A stretch of 64,000 bases of DNA from Celeribacter baekdonensis (GTDB lineage: Bacteria > Pseudomonadota > Alphaproteobacteria > Rhodobacterales > Rhodobacteraceae): contig NZ_FNBL01000004.1 in assembly GCF_900102315.1 (NCBI RefSeq), positions 247,714-311,713 on the forward strand, written 5' to 3'. Below the pieces are notes generated by a model. It saw only the letters and a program-made list of their open reading frames with translations, was not told the DNA's origin and did no database searches. Shown one piece after another: positions 26,893 through 36,452 of the stretch. The translations under genes were made by a program, and so were the position numbers. Numbering within the stretch: position 1 is the stretch's first letter; every line of letters begins with the position of its first letter.

Positions 26893-27579
26893 ATGACCAA
26901 CACGCTCGATATGACGCAGACAGAGCTGCGCGACATCAACACCACGCTCCAGGCCGCCGCAAAAGGTCAAGCCAACGAGAAATATATCATCACCAATCCG
27001 CGCGGCAGCCATGCGATGGCCTGTGGTCTAGACGGCCCGCTCGACGTGACGATCCAAGGTTCTACCGGCTATTATTGTGCAGGCATGAACAAAGAAGCGG
27101 CGATCACAGTCAAAGGGTCCGCGGGTCCCGGTGTCGCCGAAAACATGATGTCAGGCACGGTCACCATCGAAGGCGACGCTTCGCAATATGCCGGCGCAAC
27201 CGGACATGGCGGTCTCTTGAACATCAAAGGCAATGCGTCTTCGCGTTGTGGTATTTCGATGAAGGGCATCGACATTGTCGTGCATGGCAACATCGGTCAC
27301 ATGTCCGCGTTCATGGCACAAAAGGGCAACCTTGTGGTGCTGGGTAACGCAGGGGATGCCCTTGGCGACAGCTTATATGAAGCACGTCTTTTCGTGCGCG
27401 GGGCGGTGAAATCCCTCGGCGCCGATTGCATCGAAAAAGAGATGCGCCCGGAACACATCGAAATCCTCAAAGAGCTTCTTGAAAAAGCGGGTGCCGATGC
27501 AAAGCCCGAAGAGTTCAAACGCTACGGCTCCGCCCGCAAACTCTACAATTTCAACATCGACCACGCAGACGAATACTGA
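26893..27579 (+). CDS. mgsB: N-methylglutamate synthase subunit B (GXGXG domain)
   Basis: A 228-residue protein equivalent to the C-terminal beta-helix domain of glutamate synthase, with repeated glycines (VTIQGSTGYYCAGMN, VTIEGDASQYAGATGHGG, LNIKGNASSRCG). It starts 3 bases after mgsA and is followed 10 bases later by mgsC, so the three are one operon. It is a structural subunit with no catalytic residues of its own visible. Confidence 0.9.
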   Translation: MTNTLDMTQTELRDINTTLQAAAKGQANEKYIITNPRGSHAMACGLDGPLDVTIQGSTGYYCAGMNKEAAITVKGSAGPGVAENMMSGTVTIEGDASQYAGATGHGGLLNIKGNASSRCGISMKGIDIVVHGNIGHMSAFMAQKGNLVVLGNAGDALGDSLYEARLFVRGAVKSLGADCIEKEMRPEHIEILKELLEKAGADAKPEEFKRYGSARKLYNFNIDHADEY

Positions 27580-27589
27580 GGAGCGCGAC

Positions 27590-28915
27590 ATGGAAAAAAC
27601 ACCACAAACCGAACCGCGTCAGTCGTGGACCTTTTCAAAAGATGTGAATGCTGAAATCCGTCGGGCGGCAGCCACCGGGATTTACGATATCCGGGGCGGT
27701 GGCGCAAAACGTCGTGTGCCGCATTTTGACGACCTGTTGTTCATGGGCGCGTCGATGTCGCGCTATCCGCTCGAAGGTTATCGCGAGAAATGTGACACCT
27801 CCGTCACCCTCGGTACGCGTTTTGCGAAAAAGCCGATTGAGCTGAAAATCCCGGTGACCATCGCGGGCATGTCCTTTGGCTCCCTGTCGGGTCCGGCAAA
27901 AGAGGCGTTGGGCCGCGGCGCAACCCTTGCGGGCACCTCGACCACCACGGGCGACGGCGGCATGACCGAAGAAGAGCGCGGTCATTCCGAGAAGCTCGTC
28001 TATCAATATCTGCCGTCGCGCTACGGCATGAACCCGGATGATTTGCGCCGCGCCGATGCGATTGAAATCGTGGTGGGTCAGGGCGCGAAACCCGGTGGTG
28101 GCGGGATGCTTTTGGGTCAAAAGATCACCGAGCGGGTCGCGGGTATGCGCGATTTGCCTGTCGGGATTGACCAACGCTCCGCCTGTCGTCACCCGGATTG
28201 GACCGGCCCGGATGATCTTGAGATCAAGATTCTCGAAATCCGCGAAATCACCAATTGGGAAAAGCCGATTTACATCAAAATTGGCGGCGCTCGACCCTAT
28301 TACGACACGGCTTTGGCGGTCAAATCCGGTGCTGATGTGGTCGTTTTGGACGGGATGCAGGGCGGGACCGCCGCCACCCAAGACGTGTTCATCGAACATG
28401 TCGGTCAGCCCACTTTGGCCTGTATCCGCCCTGCCGTTCAGGCGCTGCAAGACCTCGGTATGCATCGCAAAGTTCAGCTTGTTGTCTCCGGCGGTATTCG
28501 CACCGGGGCCGATGTGGCCAAGGCTTTGGCGCTGGGCGCAGATGCGGTGTCTATCGGGACGGCGGCTCTCATCGCTTTGGGGGACAATGATCCGAAATGG
28601 GAATCTGAGTACCAAAAACTTGGCACGACAACGGGTGCCTACGATGATTGGCACGAGGGCCGCGATCCGGCTGGCATCACCACCCAAGACCCTGAGTTGA
28701 TGAAGCGCCTCGATCCGGTCGCAGCCGGTCGTCGTTTGCAAAATTACCTCAATGTTTTGACCTTGGAATGCCAAACACTCGCCCGCGCCTGTGGTCACAA
28801 CCATGTCCATAACCTTGAGCCAGAGGATCTTTGCGCTCTGACCATGGAAGCCGCTGCAATGGCCCAGGTGCCGCTTGCGGGGACCAATTGGTATCCGGGC
28901 AAACCGGGCTTTTGA
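27590..28915 (+). CDS. mgsC: N-methylglutamate synthase subunit C (FMN-binding glutamate synthase domain)
   Basis: A 441-residue TIM-barrel protein equivalent to the synthase domain of glutamate synthase. Visible are MSFGSLSGPAKEALGRGA, VVLDGMQGGTAATQDVF and the FMN-phosphate loop VVSGGIRTGADVAKALALGA. The start at 27590 (GAGGAG upstream) is used; a longer frame from 27479 overlaps mgsB and is rejected. It performs the transfer of the methylamino group onto 2-oxoglutarate. A small hairpin separates it from gmaS. Confidence 0.92.
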   Translation: MEKTPQTEPRQSWTFSKDVNAEIRRAAATGIYDIRGGGAKRRVPHFDDLLFMGASMSRYPLEGYREKCDTSVTLGTRFAKKPIELKIPVTIAGMSFGSLSGPAKEALGRGATLAGTSTTTGDGGMTEEERGHSEKLVYQYLPSRYGMNPDDLRRADAIEIVVGQGAKPGGGGMLLGQKITERVAGMRDLPVGIDQRSACRHPDWTGPDDLEIKILEIREITNWEKPIYIKIGGARPYYDTALAVKSGADVVVLDGMQGGTAATQDVFIEHVGQPTLACIRPAVQALQDLGMHRKVQLVVSGGIRTGADVAKALALGADAVSIGTAALIALGDNDPKWESEYQKLGTTTGAYDDWHEGRDPAGITTQDPELMKRLDPVAAGRRLQNYLNVLTLECQTLARACGHNHVHNLEPEDLCALTMEAAAMAQVPLAGTNWYPGKPGF

Positions 28916-28931
28916 GTCAGCGATAAAAGGG

Positions 28932-28950
28932 GAGGGGCCATGTGCCCCTC
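28932..28950 (+). other. Intercistronic hairpin between mgsC and gmaS
   Basis: GAGGGGC and GCCCCTC form a 7-bp stem with a 5-base loop in the 70-base gap. No T-run. It may set the ratio of gmaS to mgsABC mRNA. Confidence 0.5.
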
Positions 28951-28985
28951 ATCCTGCCAACAGGGACTAGAAAAAGGACAAGACG

Positions 28986-30305
28986 ATGAGCGTTCTTGCA
29001 GATTTCGCCGCAAAGACCGGCGTAAAATATTTCATGATCTCCTACACTGACCTCTTCGGCGGGCAGCGGGCCAAACTCGTACCTGCTCAGGCGATTGTCG
29101 ATATGGAGGAAGACGGCGCAGGTTTTGCGGGTTTCGCAACCTGGCTTGATTTGACCCCCGCGCACCCGGACATGTTGGCCGTGCCGGACGCCTCGGCCGT
29201 GATCCAATTGCCGTGGAAACCCGATGTCGCGTGGGTGCCCGCCGATTGCGTCATGGAAGGCGTGCCCGTTGAGCAAGCGCCGCGCAACGTGTTGAAAAAA
29301 CTCGTTGCCGAAGCTGCTGAGGCGGGCCTTCGGGTTAAGACCGGGATCGAGGCGGAGTTCTTTCTTTTGACGCCTGAGGGCGATCAGATTTCTGACCCTT
29401 TCGATACCGCCGCAAAGCCCTGTTACGACCAACAAGCGGTGATGCGCCGCTATGATGTGATCGCGGAAATCTGCGATTATATGTTGGAAATGGGTTGGGG
29501 CCCGTATCAAAACGACCACGAAGACGCCAATGGCCAGTTCGAAATGAACTGGGATTTTGACGACGCGCTCGTGACCGCCGACCGCCACAGCTTTTTCAAA
29601 TTCATGGTTAAATCCGTGGCCGAAAAACATGGTTTGCGGGCGACGTTTATGCCGAAGCCGATTGAAGGTCTGACCGGAAACGGCTGTCACGCGCATATTT
29701 CGGTTTGGGATTTAGACGGCAAAACCAACGCCTTTGCTTCAAAAGATGGTAAGGGGCAGGTCGGCGAAGTCGGCCTCTCTGAGCAGGGCGGTTATTTCCT
29801 TGGCGGCATTATGAAGCACGCCGAAGCCTTGGCGGCAATCACCAACCCGACGGTGAATTCTTATAAACGCATCAGTGCGCCGCGGACCATTTCTGGCGCA
29901 ACATGGGCCCCGAATTCTGTGACATGGACCGGCAACAACCGCACTCATATGGTGCGCGTTCCGGGGCCGGGCCGTTTTGAATTGCGCCTGCCAGATGGGG
30001 CAGTGAACCCCTATTTGTTGCAAGCTGTGATCATCGCGGCGGGCCTGTCTGGCATCAACTCCAAAGCCGATCCCGGCAAGCGTTACGACATCGACATGTA
30101 CGCCGAAGGCCACCTTGTCAAAGACGCCCCGCGCCTGCCTTTGAACCTGCTCGACGCGATCCGCGCGTATGACGAGGATGAAGGTTTGAAAGCCATGATG
30201 GGAACCGGTTTCTCGACCTCCTATTCCAAGATGAAGATGCAGGAATGGAATTCCTTCGTCTCCCACTTCTCGCGTTGGGAGCGCGAGAACACGCTTGATA
30301 TCTAA
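28986..30305 (+). CDS. gmaS: Gamma-glutamylmethylamide synthetase
   Basis: A 439-residue member of the glutamine synthetase superfamily that joins methylamine to glutamate with ATP. Active-site segments include GIEAEFFLL, GQFEMNWDF, GNGCHAHISVWD and TGNNRTHMVRVPGPGRFELR. The length and sequence style fit GmaS rather than GlnA (about 470 residues with a different N-terminus). It follows mgsABC directly and supplies their substrate; a strong terminator closes the operon. Confidence 0.93.
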   Translation: MSVLADFAAKTGVKYFMISYTDLFGGQRAKLVPAQAIVDMEEDGAGFAGFATWLDLTPAHPDMLAVPDASAVIQLPWKPDVAWVPADCVMEGVPVEQAPRNVLKKLVAEAAEAGLRVKTGIEAEFFLLTPEGDQISDPFDTAAKPCYDQQAVMRRYDVIAEICDYMLEMGWGPYQNDHEDANGQFEMNWDFDDALVTADRHSFFKFMVKSVAEKHGLRATFMPKPIEGLTGNGCHAHISVWDLDGKTNAFASKDGKGQVGEVGLSEQGGYFLGGIMKHAEALAAITNPTVNSYKRISAPRTISGATWAPNSVTWTGNNRTHMVRVPGPGRFELRLPDGAVNPYLLQAVIIAAGLSGINSKADPGKRYDIDMYAEGHLVKDAPRLPLNLLDAIRAYDEDEGLKAMMGTGFSTSYSKMKMQEWNSFVSHFSRWERENTLDI

Positions 30306-30332
30306 GCGTTTTCCTCTTCCTAATTCCCCTTT

Positions 30333-30359
30333 AGCGGCCTCTTCGGGGGCCGCTTTTTT
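30333..30359 (+). terminator. Terminator after gmaS
   Basis: A 9-bp stem AGCGGCCTC / GGGGCCGCT with a TTCG loop (one G-U) is followed by six T. It separates gmaS from the convergent glxA-type gene. Confidence 0.9.
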
Positions 30360-30360
30360 G

Positions 30361-31296
30361 TCAACGCCTGCGCAGGGCAGAGGGCGGTTGACCAAACTGG
30401 CGGCGGAAGCTTTCGGAAAAATGCGCCTGACTGACAAACCCGGTCATCATCGCAATCTCATGAATACGCAGCTGGGATTGACGCAGCAAATCCCGCGCGG
30501 TTTCCAGGCGAATGTCGCGATAGGTTTCCATAACCGAACTGCCGAGGCTTTCGGTGAATTGACGCTGCAACTGGCGCGAAGAAAGCCCGGATAATTCAGA
30601 GAGTTGAGAGATATCGAGCGGATCGGCGATATGGGATTCCATCAATTCAATCGCGGCCAAAATCGGCGCGGGCAAAGCCCCGTATCGCGCCGCGATGCTG
30701 GCCTGTTGCGGTGCTTCTGACCGGCGCACTTCGGTTTGAATAAACCAATCGCTGATCCGTTGCGCAAAGCCAACCCCGTGATCGCGCGAAATGATCGCGT
30801 GCATCATATCCAACGGCGCGGTTCCCCCGGCGCAGGTGTAGCGATCCCGGTCAATCACGAACAATCTGCGCTCAAGCAGGAGCTTTGGGAACAGCCTTTG
30901 GATATCCTCATAGTGATGCCAATGCAGAGTGAAACGACGGTTGTCCAAAAGCCCCGCCTTGGCCAAAATCGCCGCCCCGCCAGAAATGCCCCCAAGTGCT
31001 GCGCCCGCACGCGACACACGCCGCAACCATGTCTCTAATTCGGGATCGTTGACGGACAAAGGGTCACCGCCCGCAACCACAAACACCAGATCGAAATCGG
31101 TGCCTGCCGCGTGTAGTGGCGTTGCCGCAAACATGCTTCCGGCGGAGGAGTGCACCGCCGGATTTCGGGGTGACAAAACCTGAATATTGTAGAGCGGTTC
31201 AGAGCCAAAAAGATTGGCCGCGCGCAACGGTTCAAGCGCTGCCGCCGTGGACATAAGGGCATGGCCATCAAGCAAGACGAATCCGATTTTCCTCAT
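30361..31296 (-). CDS. GlxA-type AraC-family regulator
   Basis: A 311-residue regulator with an N-terminal DJ-1/PfpI-like domain (IGFVLLDGHALMSTAAALEP, GGISGGAAILAKAGLL) and a C-terminal AraC double helix-turn-helix (SQLSELSGLSSRQLQRQF; RIHEIAMMTGFVSQAHFSESF). Relatives such as GbdR-like proteins control glycine betaine, carnitine and methylated-amine catabolism. It diverges from the mgd operon across a ~110-base AT-rich gap and probably activates it. Confidence 0.9.
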   Translation of the reverse strand: MRKIGFVLLDGHALMSTAAALEPLRAANLFGSEPLYNIQVLSPRNPAVHSSAGSMFAATPLHAAGTDFDLVFVVAGGDPLSVNDPELETWLRRVSRAGAALGGISGGAAILAKAGLLDNRRFTLHWHHYEDIQRLFPKLLLERRLFVIDRDRYTCAGGTAPLDMMHAIISRDHGVGFAQRISDWFIQTEVRRSEAPQQASIAARYGALPAPILAAIELMESHIADPLDISQLSELSGLSSRQLQRQFTESLGSSVMETYRDIRLETARDLLRQSQLRIHEIAMMTGFVSQAHFSESFRRQFGQPPSALRRR

Positions 31297-31406
31297 GCGC
31301 TTACTGCCCAGTGTTTTGTCCTAAATAAGAAAATAAATGTCTTTTAATGAAAAGAATAGGGGAAAATTACAATGTAAAACTGTCTCAACCGAATGGAGCG
31401 ATACGC

Positions 31407-32657
31407 ATGAAATTCTCCGGATTTAAGGTCATCAAAGAGGCTCTGACAGGCCACAAAGGCTGGACGCCCTTATGGCGCGATCCCGAGCCGCAATCAGACT
31501 ACGACATTGTCATCGTTGGCGGCGGTGGGCATGGACTTGCCACGGCATTTTATCTTGCCAAGAGCTTTGGACAGGCGCGGATTGCGGTGCTTGAAAAGGG
31601 TTGGCTTGGGTCGGGCAATATTGGCCGGAACACCACCATCATTCGCTCCAATTACCTGTTGCCGGGCAATGAGCCGTTCTACGAATTCTCGATGAAACTT
31701 TGGGAGAACCTTGAACAAGAAACCAATTTCAATTCCATGGTCAGCCAACGTGGTATCATCAACCTGATCCACACAGACGCCCAACGTGACGCCTACCGTC
31801 GGCGTGGCAATGCGATGCGGTTTGCGGGTGCGGATTCGGTGCTTTTGTCGCGAGAAGAACTGCGTGAGAAAGTGCCGTTTTTGAACTATGACAATGCGCG
31901 TTTCCCGATCAAAGGCGGTTTGATGCAGCCGCGTGCGGGCACGGCGCGCCACGATGGTGTTGCTTGGGGCTATGCCCGTGGCGCCGACATGCGCGGCGTC
32001 GATATCATCCAGAATTGCGAAGTCACCGGCTTTAAAATTGAACGTGGCAAAGTTTTGGGCGTCGAGACCTCGCGTGGATTTATTGGCGCGAAAAAGGTTG
32101 GTGTGGCGGTGGCAGGTTCGTCCAGTCGGGTCATGTCCATGGCTGGAATGCGCTTGCCGATTGAAAGCCATGTGCTTCAGGCGTTTGTGTCTGAGGGTCT
32201 CAAACCGACCATTCCCGGCGTGATCACATTCGGTGCCGGGCATTTTTACATCAGTCAATCTGACAAGGGCGGGCTTGTGTTTGGGGGCGACATCGATGGC
32301 TATAACTCTTACGCCCAACGCGGCAATCTTCCGGTGATCGAAGACGTGCTCGAAGGCGGCATGGCGCTTATGCCGATGATCGGGCGCGCGCGGCTTTTGC
32401 GCGGCTGGGGTGGGGTGATGGACATGTCCATGGACGGTTCCCCCATCATTGATCGCACCGATATCGAAGGCCTCTATTTCAATGGTGGGTGGTGTTATGG
32501 CGGGTTCAAAGCGACGCCTGCCTCGGGCTATGCCTTTGCGCATTTGCTCGCCACCGATCGCCCGCATGACACTGCCAAAGCCTACCGCCTTGATCGTTTT
32601 GCCAAGGGCTACGTCATTGACGAACGTGGCGCTGGCGCTCAGCCCAATTTGCATTGA
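31407..32657 (+). CDS. mgdA: N-methylglutamate dehydrogenase, sarcosine-oxidase-beta-like subunit
   Basis: A 416-residue FAD oxidoreductase of the SoxB type. It has the dinucleotide motif DIVIVGGGGHGLATAFYLAK at residues 33-52, the segment ARHDGVAWGYARG with the His (about 182) that carries the covalent flavin in SoxB, and the C-terminal NGGWCYGGFKATPASG. The start at 31407 (GGAG upstream) is preferred to 31347. With the next three genes it oxidises N-methylglutamate to glutamate and methylene-THF. A true sarcosine oxidase is the alternative, but the linked gmaS-mgs genes favour Mgd. Confidence 0.88.
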   Translation: MKFSGFKVIKEALTGHKGWTPLWRDPEPQSDYDIVIVGGGGHGLATAFYLAKSFGQARIAVLEKGWLGSGNIGRNTTIIRSNYLLPGNEPFYEFSMKLWENLEQETNFNSMVSQRGIINLIHTDAQRDAYRRRGNAMRFAGADSVLLSREELREKVPFLNYDNARFPIKGGLMQPRAGTARHDGVAWGYARGADMRGVDIIQNCEVTGFKIERGKVLGVETSRGFIGAKKVGVAVAGSSSRVMSMAGMRLPIESHVLQAFVSEGLKPTIPGVITFGAGHFYISQSDKGGLVFGGDIDGYNSYAQRGNLPVIEDVLEGGMALMPMIGRARLLRGWGGVMDMSMDGSPIIDRTDIEGLYFNGGWCYGGFKATPASGYAFAHLLATDRPHDTAKAYRLDRFAKGYVIDERGAGAQPNLH

Positions 32658-32666
32658 GGTCCACAG

Positions 32667-32957
32667 ATGTTGATCCCTCACCCCCTTCTCGGTCTGCGCG
32701 ATGCTCAGGAGTTCACCTATCTGGGTGACGCAAACCTGATAAACCGACCGGACCCAAACGCCCCCAATGCCGAGGCAATGTTTTGCGACTATGTGTTCCT
32801 GCGCGACAACCCGGCGGGGGTTCACCGTGAACTTTGGTATCACGAACAAGGCGACCGCAGTTGGCTTGTCGTCACGCGCAACACGGTGACTCACGAAATT
32901 CTCGGCGCAGAACTGGCCTCTGATGTGGCCTTGGCACACAGAGAGGGATCGAAATGA
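32667..32957 (+). CDS. mgdB: N-methylglutamate dehydrogenase, SoxD-like delta subunit
   Basis: A 96-residue SoxD-type subunit recognised from EFTYLGDANLINRPDPNA, FLRDNPAGVHRELWYHEQGD and VTRNTVTHEI. In sarcosine oxidase this subunit binds zinc through three Cys and one His. Here the N-terminal Cys pair is replaced (MLIPHPLLG) and the later Cys is Asp (EQGDRSW), so the zinc site appears lost. It lies 9 bases after mgdA and overlaps mgdC by 4 bases (ATGA). Confidence 0.87.
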   Translation: MLIPHPLLGLRDAQEFTYLGDANLINRPDPNAPNAEAMFCDYVFLRDNPAGVHRELWYHEQGDRSWLVVTRNTVTHEILGAELASDVALAHREGSK

Positions 32958-35899
32958 CGCGTTTGTCCGGCGGTCTGATTGACCGGAACTCCTCCTTTTC
33001 TTTTACCTTCGATGGCAAAACCTACACGGGCCACCAAGGCGACACTTTGGCCTCCGCTTTGCTGGCCAATGGGGTGCGCCTCATGGGCCGCAGCTTTAAA
33101 TACCACCGCCCGCGCGGCGTTGTGGCGGCGGGGTCTGAGGAACCCAACGCTATGGTGGAACTGCGCAGCGGCGCACGCACAGAGCCAAATACACGCGCCA
33201 CGGTGGCCGAATTGTATGATGGTCTGGTTGCCAAATCGCAAAACCGCACCGGTTCTTTGGCCTTTGATGCGCTTGGCGTGAATGACTATTTTGCGCCGTT
33301 CTTTGCCGCCGGGTTTTACTATAAAACCTTCATGTGGCCGCGCGCTTTTTGGGAAAAGCTCTATGAGCCGATGATCCGTCGCGCGGCGGGCCTTGGTCGC
33401 CTGTCGATGCAGGCCGATCCTGACAGTTATGACAAAGGCTTTTTGCATTGCGATGTCTTGGTCATTGGCGGTGGTGCGGCCGGTCTTGCGGCGGCTTTGA
33501 CTGCGGCGCGGGCTGGCGCACAGGTCATTCTGTGTGACGAAGACTTCCGCCTTGGTGGCCGTCTTTTGGCGGAAAGTCATAGGCTTGATGGTGCGCCAGC
33601 AACGGATTGGATTTCGACCCTTGAGGCTGAGTTCGAGACTTTGCCAAACCTACGTGTCATGCGCCGGACCACGGTGTTTGGTGTCTATGATCACGGGATT
33701 TATGGTGCGGTTGAGCGCGTCTCTGATCATGTCGTCGAACCCGGCAATAAGGTGCGTCAGACCCTCTGGCGTATCACTGCGAAACGCGCGGTTTTGGCGG
33801 CGGGCGCGACTGAGCGGCACATCCCCTTTGCTGACAATGATCGCCCCGGCGTCATGTTGGGCGGTGCGATGCGCGCCTATGCCAACCGCTGGGCTGTGAC
33901 GCCCACGCAGTCCGCCAAAGACCCCGTTGCGATCTTTACCAACAATGACGATGGCCACCGCACAGCGCTTGATCTGATGTCGAAAAACGTCCCTATTTTG
34001 GGCGTGATCGACAGCCGTGAAAATGCCCCGCGCTTTGGCGATTACGACCTCTTTTCCGGCGCCATGGTAACTGGAACCAAAGGGCGTCTTGGTCTGAGGG
34101 ACATCGAGATCACCAAAGGTGGCGTGGCCTCTTGGCATCGCTGTGCAGCACTTGGTGTGTCGGGCGGATGGAACCCGAACGTGCATCTTGCCTCGCACCA
34201 CCGTGGGCGTCCGGTTTGGGATGACACGCTTTTGAGTTTTGTGCCCGGTGCCGACGGTCCGGCGGGGTTGATTCCGGCTGGCGCATGCGTCGGGCTGGGC
34301 AGCACGGCAAAGGCGCTGGCCGATGGTGCAAAAGCGGCGGGCATTGCCTTGGCTGAACTGGGTATCAAAACCCCCGAGGTTGCTTTGCCAGACGCCGAGG
34401 ACATGCCCGTATCGCAAGCGGATTTCTGGCATGTGCCCGGCAAAAAACGCGCTTGGGTTGATTTCCAAAATGACGTGACCGTCAAAGACATCTCCTTGGC
34501 CCATAAAGAGAATATGAAGCCGGTTGAGCATTTGAAACGCTGGACCACCCTTGGCATGGCGACGGATCAGGGCAAAACGTCGAACGTGTCTGCGCTGGCC
34601 GTCATGGCGGAACTCACCGGGAAATCCATCCCTCAAACCGGCACAACGATTTTTCGCCCGCCTTACACAGGCGTGTCCCTATCTGTGTTGGGCGGTGGTG
34701 ATACGGGTGTCAATTTCCGTCCGCGCCGCCTGACCCCGACCCACACATGGGCCAAATCGCAAGGCGCGGAATTTGTCGAAGTGGGGCAATGGATGCGGGC
34801 GCAGTATTTCCCGCAAGCGGGTGAGACCGATTGGCGCGAAAGCGTTGATCGCGAAACCAAAGCCGTGCGCGTGGGCGTGGGTCTGTGTGATGTGACCACG
34901 CTGGGCAAAGTGGACGTGCAGGGCGCGGATGCCGGTGAATTTCTCAACCGGATGTATTCGAACATGATGGGCACTGTCGCTGTTGGCAAAGTGCGTTATG
35001 GTCTGATGCTACGCGAAGACGGGTTTGCCTATGACGACGGCACCTGTGCGCGACTGGGTGAGGATCATTATGTTGTTACCACCACGACTGCGAACGCAGG
35101 TTTGGTCTATCGCAATATGGAATTCGCGCGGCAATGCCTCTGGCCGGAGCTTGATGTCCAACTGATTTCAACAACCGATGCCTGGGCGCAAATCGCCGTG
35201 GCAGGTCCGAAATCGCGGCTACTCTTGGAGCGTGTTGTTGACGAGTTTGATCTCTCAAATGACGCCTTCCCCTTTATGGGCTGTGCGGAACTCACGGTTT
35301 GCAAAGGTCTGCGGGCGCGGCTTTTTCGGATTTCGTTCTCTGGCGAGTTGGCCTATGAAATTGCGGTCCCGGCGCGCTATGGCAATGCCTTGATGGCGCG
35401 GCTGATGGAACTTGGGGCTGATCTGGGTGCCGCGCCTTATGGCACCGAAGCCTTGGGCGTGCTGCGGATTGAAAAGGGCCACGCCGCAGGGGCGGAACTC
35501 AACGGTCAAACCACAGCCGCTATGCTGGGTTTGGGTCGCATGGTTTCCGCGAAAAAGGACTCGATTGGCGCGGTGATGTCGCGTCGTGAGGGCCTTGCAC
35601 GTGATGCGCGCCGCCTTGTCGGGCTGCAACCTGTTGGCTCAACAGAGCGTTTGATGGCCGGTTCGCACCTCTTCACCCAAGGGACAGCGCACAGCATGGA
35701 AACGGATCAGGGTTGGGTCACCTCCGCCTGCTATTCACCCCATGTCGGCGGCTATATCGGCCTTGGCTATCTTGAGAATGGGGACACGCGGATGGATGAG
35801 GAAATCATCGCCGCCAACCCGATTGAGGGCAGTGAAATGCGCCTGCGCGTTGTGCCCGCCCATTTCGTTGATCCAGAAGGGGAGCGGCTTCGTGACTGA
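32954..35899 (+). CDS. mgdC: N-methylglutamate dehydrogenase, SoxA-like alpha subunit
   Basis: A 981-residue multidomain subunit. It has a ferredoxin-like N-terminal domain lacking Fe-S cysteines (residues 15-105), a dinucleotide-binding domain (LVIGGGAAGLAAALTAARAG near 172) and NAD-binding features. A C-terminal GcvT-type folate domain follows (from about residue 600: VGLCDVTTLGKVDVQG, ISFSGELAYEIAV, GVLRIEKGHAAG). The GcvT part captures the methyl carbon as 5,10-methylene-THF. The length is normal for the family. It overlaps mgdB by 4 bases and mgdD by 8. Confidence 0.92.
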   Translation: MTRLSGGLIDRNSSFSFTFDGKTYTGHQGDTLASALLANGVRLMGRSFKYHRPRGVVAAGSEEPNAMVELRSGARTEPNTRATVAELYDGLVAKSQNRTGSLAFDALGVNDYFAPFFAAGFYYKTFMWPRAFWEKLYEPMIRRAAGLGRLSMQADPDSYDKGFLHCDVLVIGGGAAGLAAALTAARAGAQVILCDEDFRLGGRLLAESHRLDGAPATDWISTLEAEFETLPNLRVMRRTTVFGVYDHGIYGAVERVSDHVVEPGNKVRQTLWRITAKRAVLAAGATERHIPFADNDRPGVMLGGAMRAYANRWAVTPTQSAKDPVAIFTNNDDGHRTALDLMSKNVPILGVIDSRENAPRFGDYDLFSGAMVTGTKGRLGLRDIEITKGGVASWHRCAALGVSGGWNPNVHLASHHRGRPVWDDTLLSFVPGADGPAGLIPAGACVGLGSTAKALADGAKAAGIALAELGIKTPEVALPDAEDMPVSQADFWHVPGKKRAWVDFQNDVTVKDISLAHKENMKPVEHLKRWTTLGMATDQGKTSNVSALAVMAELTGKSIPQTGTTIFRPPYTGVSLSVLGGGDTGVNFRPRRLTPTHTWAKSQGAEFVEVGQWMRAQYFPQAGETDWRESVDRETKAVRVGVGLCDVTTLGKVDVQGADAGEFLNRMYSNMMGTVAVGKVRYGLMLREDGFAYDDGTCARLGEDHYVVTTTTANAGLVYRNMEFARQCLWPELDVQLISTTDAWAQIAVAGPKSRLLLERVVDEFDLSNDAFPFMGCAELTVCKGLRARLFRISFSGELAYEIAVPARYGNALMARLMELGADLGAAPYGTEALGVLRIEKGHAAGAELNGQTTAAMLGLGRMVSAKKDSIGAVMSRREGLARDARRLVGLQPVGSTERLMAGSHLFTQGTAHSMETDQGWVTSACYSPHVGGYIGLGYLENGDTRMDEEIIAANPIEGSEMRLRVVPAHFVDPEGERLRD

Positions 35900-36452
35900 T
35901 CTTACACCCATCACCGCCTTGGGCGGAACCATAGCCCGCGTTGAAACTTTTGGCGCGCTGAGCTTGACCGAAAATCCGGCTATGGCGCTTGCGTCACTTG
36001 CTTTGCGTAAGGGGCAATCGGTCCCATCTCCTTTTGGGATGACATTGCCTGAACCCGGGAAATGGACCAAATCAGGCGCGATTGGGGTCTATTGGATGGC
36101 AAAAGATCAATGGATGGTCGAGGCCGAAGGCCGCGCCGAGGAAGACTTTGCGCGTGTTTTGAAAGCCGAAGTGCCTGAGGCCTCAGTGACCGAACAGACC
36201 GACGGTTGGGCCGCCATTGAAATCACCTCATCAAAAGGTGCTGCCCCGATCAAAGCACTGCTTGAGAAGCTCGTGAACATTGATGCGGGGGCCTTTACCC
36301 AAGGGTCGGCATTGCGCACCGGACTTGACCATATGAGCGTTTTCCTGATCCGTCGGGCCGAGGATCGGCTGGCGGTTTGGGGGATGCGCTCATCGACTGA
36401 AACGCTGTGGCACGCCCTTGCGGTGGCTGCGCGCCGATTGGAGGACATTTGA
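35892..36452 (+). CDS. mgdD: N-methylglutamate dehydrogenase, SoxG-like gamma subunit
   Basis: A 186-residue SoxG-type subunit. Translation probably begins at GTG 35892, inside the last codons of mgdC (GGGGAG seven bases upstream). The frame is open further upstream but overlaps mgdC. Family-like segments are [25 protein letters not shown] [13 protein letters not shown], and the ending [16 protein letters not shown]. The stop overlaps the folD start by one base (TGATG), tying the folate gene into the operon. Confidence 0.85.
   Translation: MTDLTPITALGGTIARVETFGALSLTENPAMALASLALRKGQSVPSPFGMTLPEPGKWTKSGAIGVYWMAKDQWMVEAEGRAEEDFARVLKAEVPEASVTEQTDGWAAIEITSSKGAAPIKALLEKLVNIDAGAFTQGSALRTGLDHMSVFLIRRAEDRLAVWGMRSSTETLWHALAVAARRLEDI

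Noticed and set aside
27635..28810. A 391-codon minus-strand frame opposite mgsC
   Set aside because: Antisense shadow of a conserved FMN barrel; His/Arg-rich composition typical of reversed coding sequence.
31494..32939. A 481-codon minus-strand frame opposite mgdA and mgdB
   Set aside because: Antisense shadow of clear SoxB- and SoxD-like genes; no motif and no operon context.
31407..36452. Sarcosine oxidase soxBDAG for sarcosine
   Set aside because: The subunit set is the same, but the linked gmaS, mgsABC, tmm, tdm and dmm genes, together with the altered SoxD-like subunit, point to N-methylglutamate dehydrogenase.
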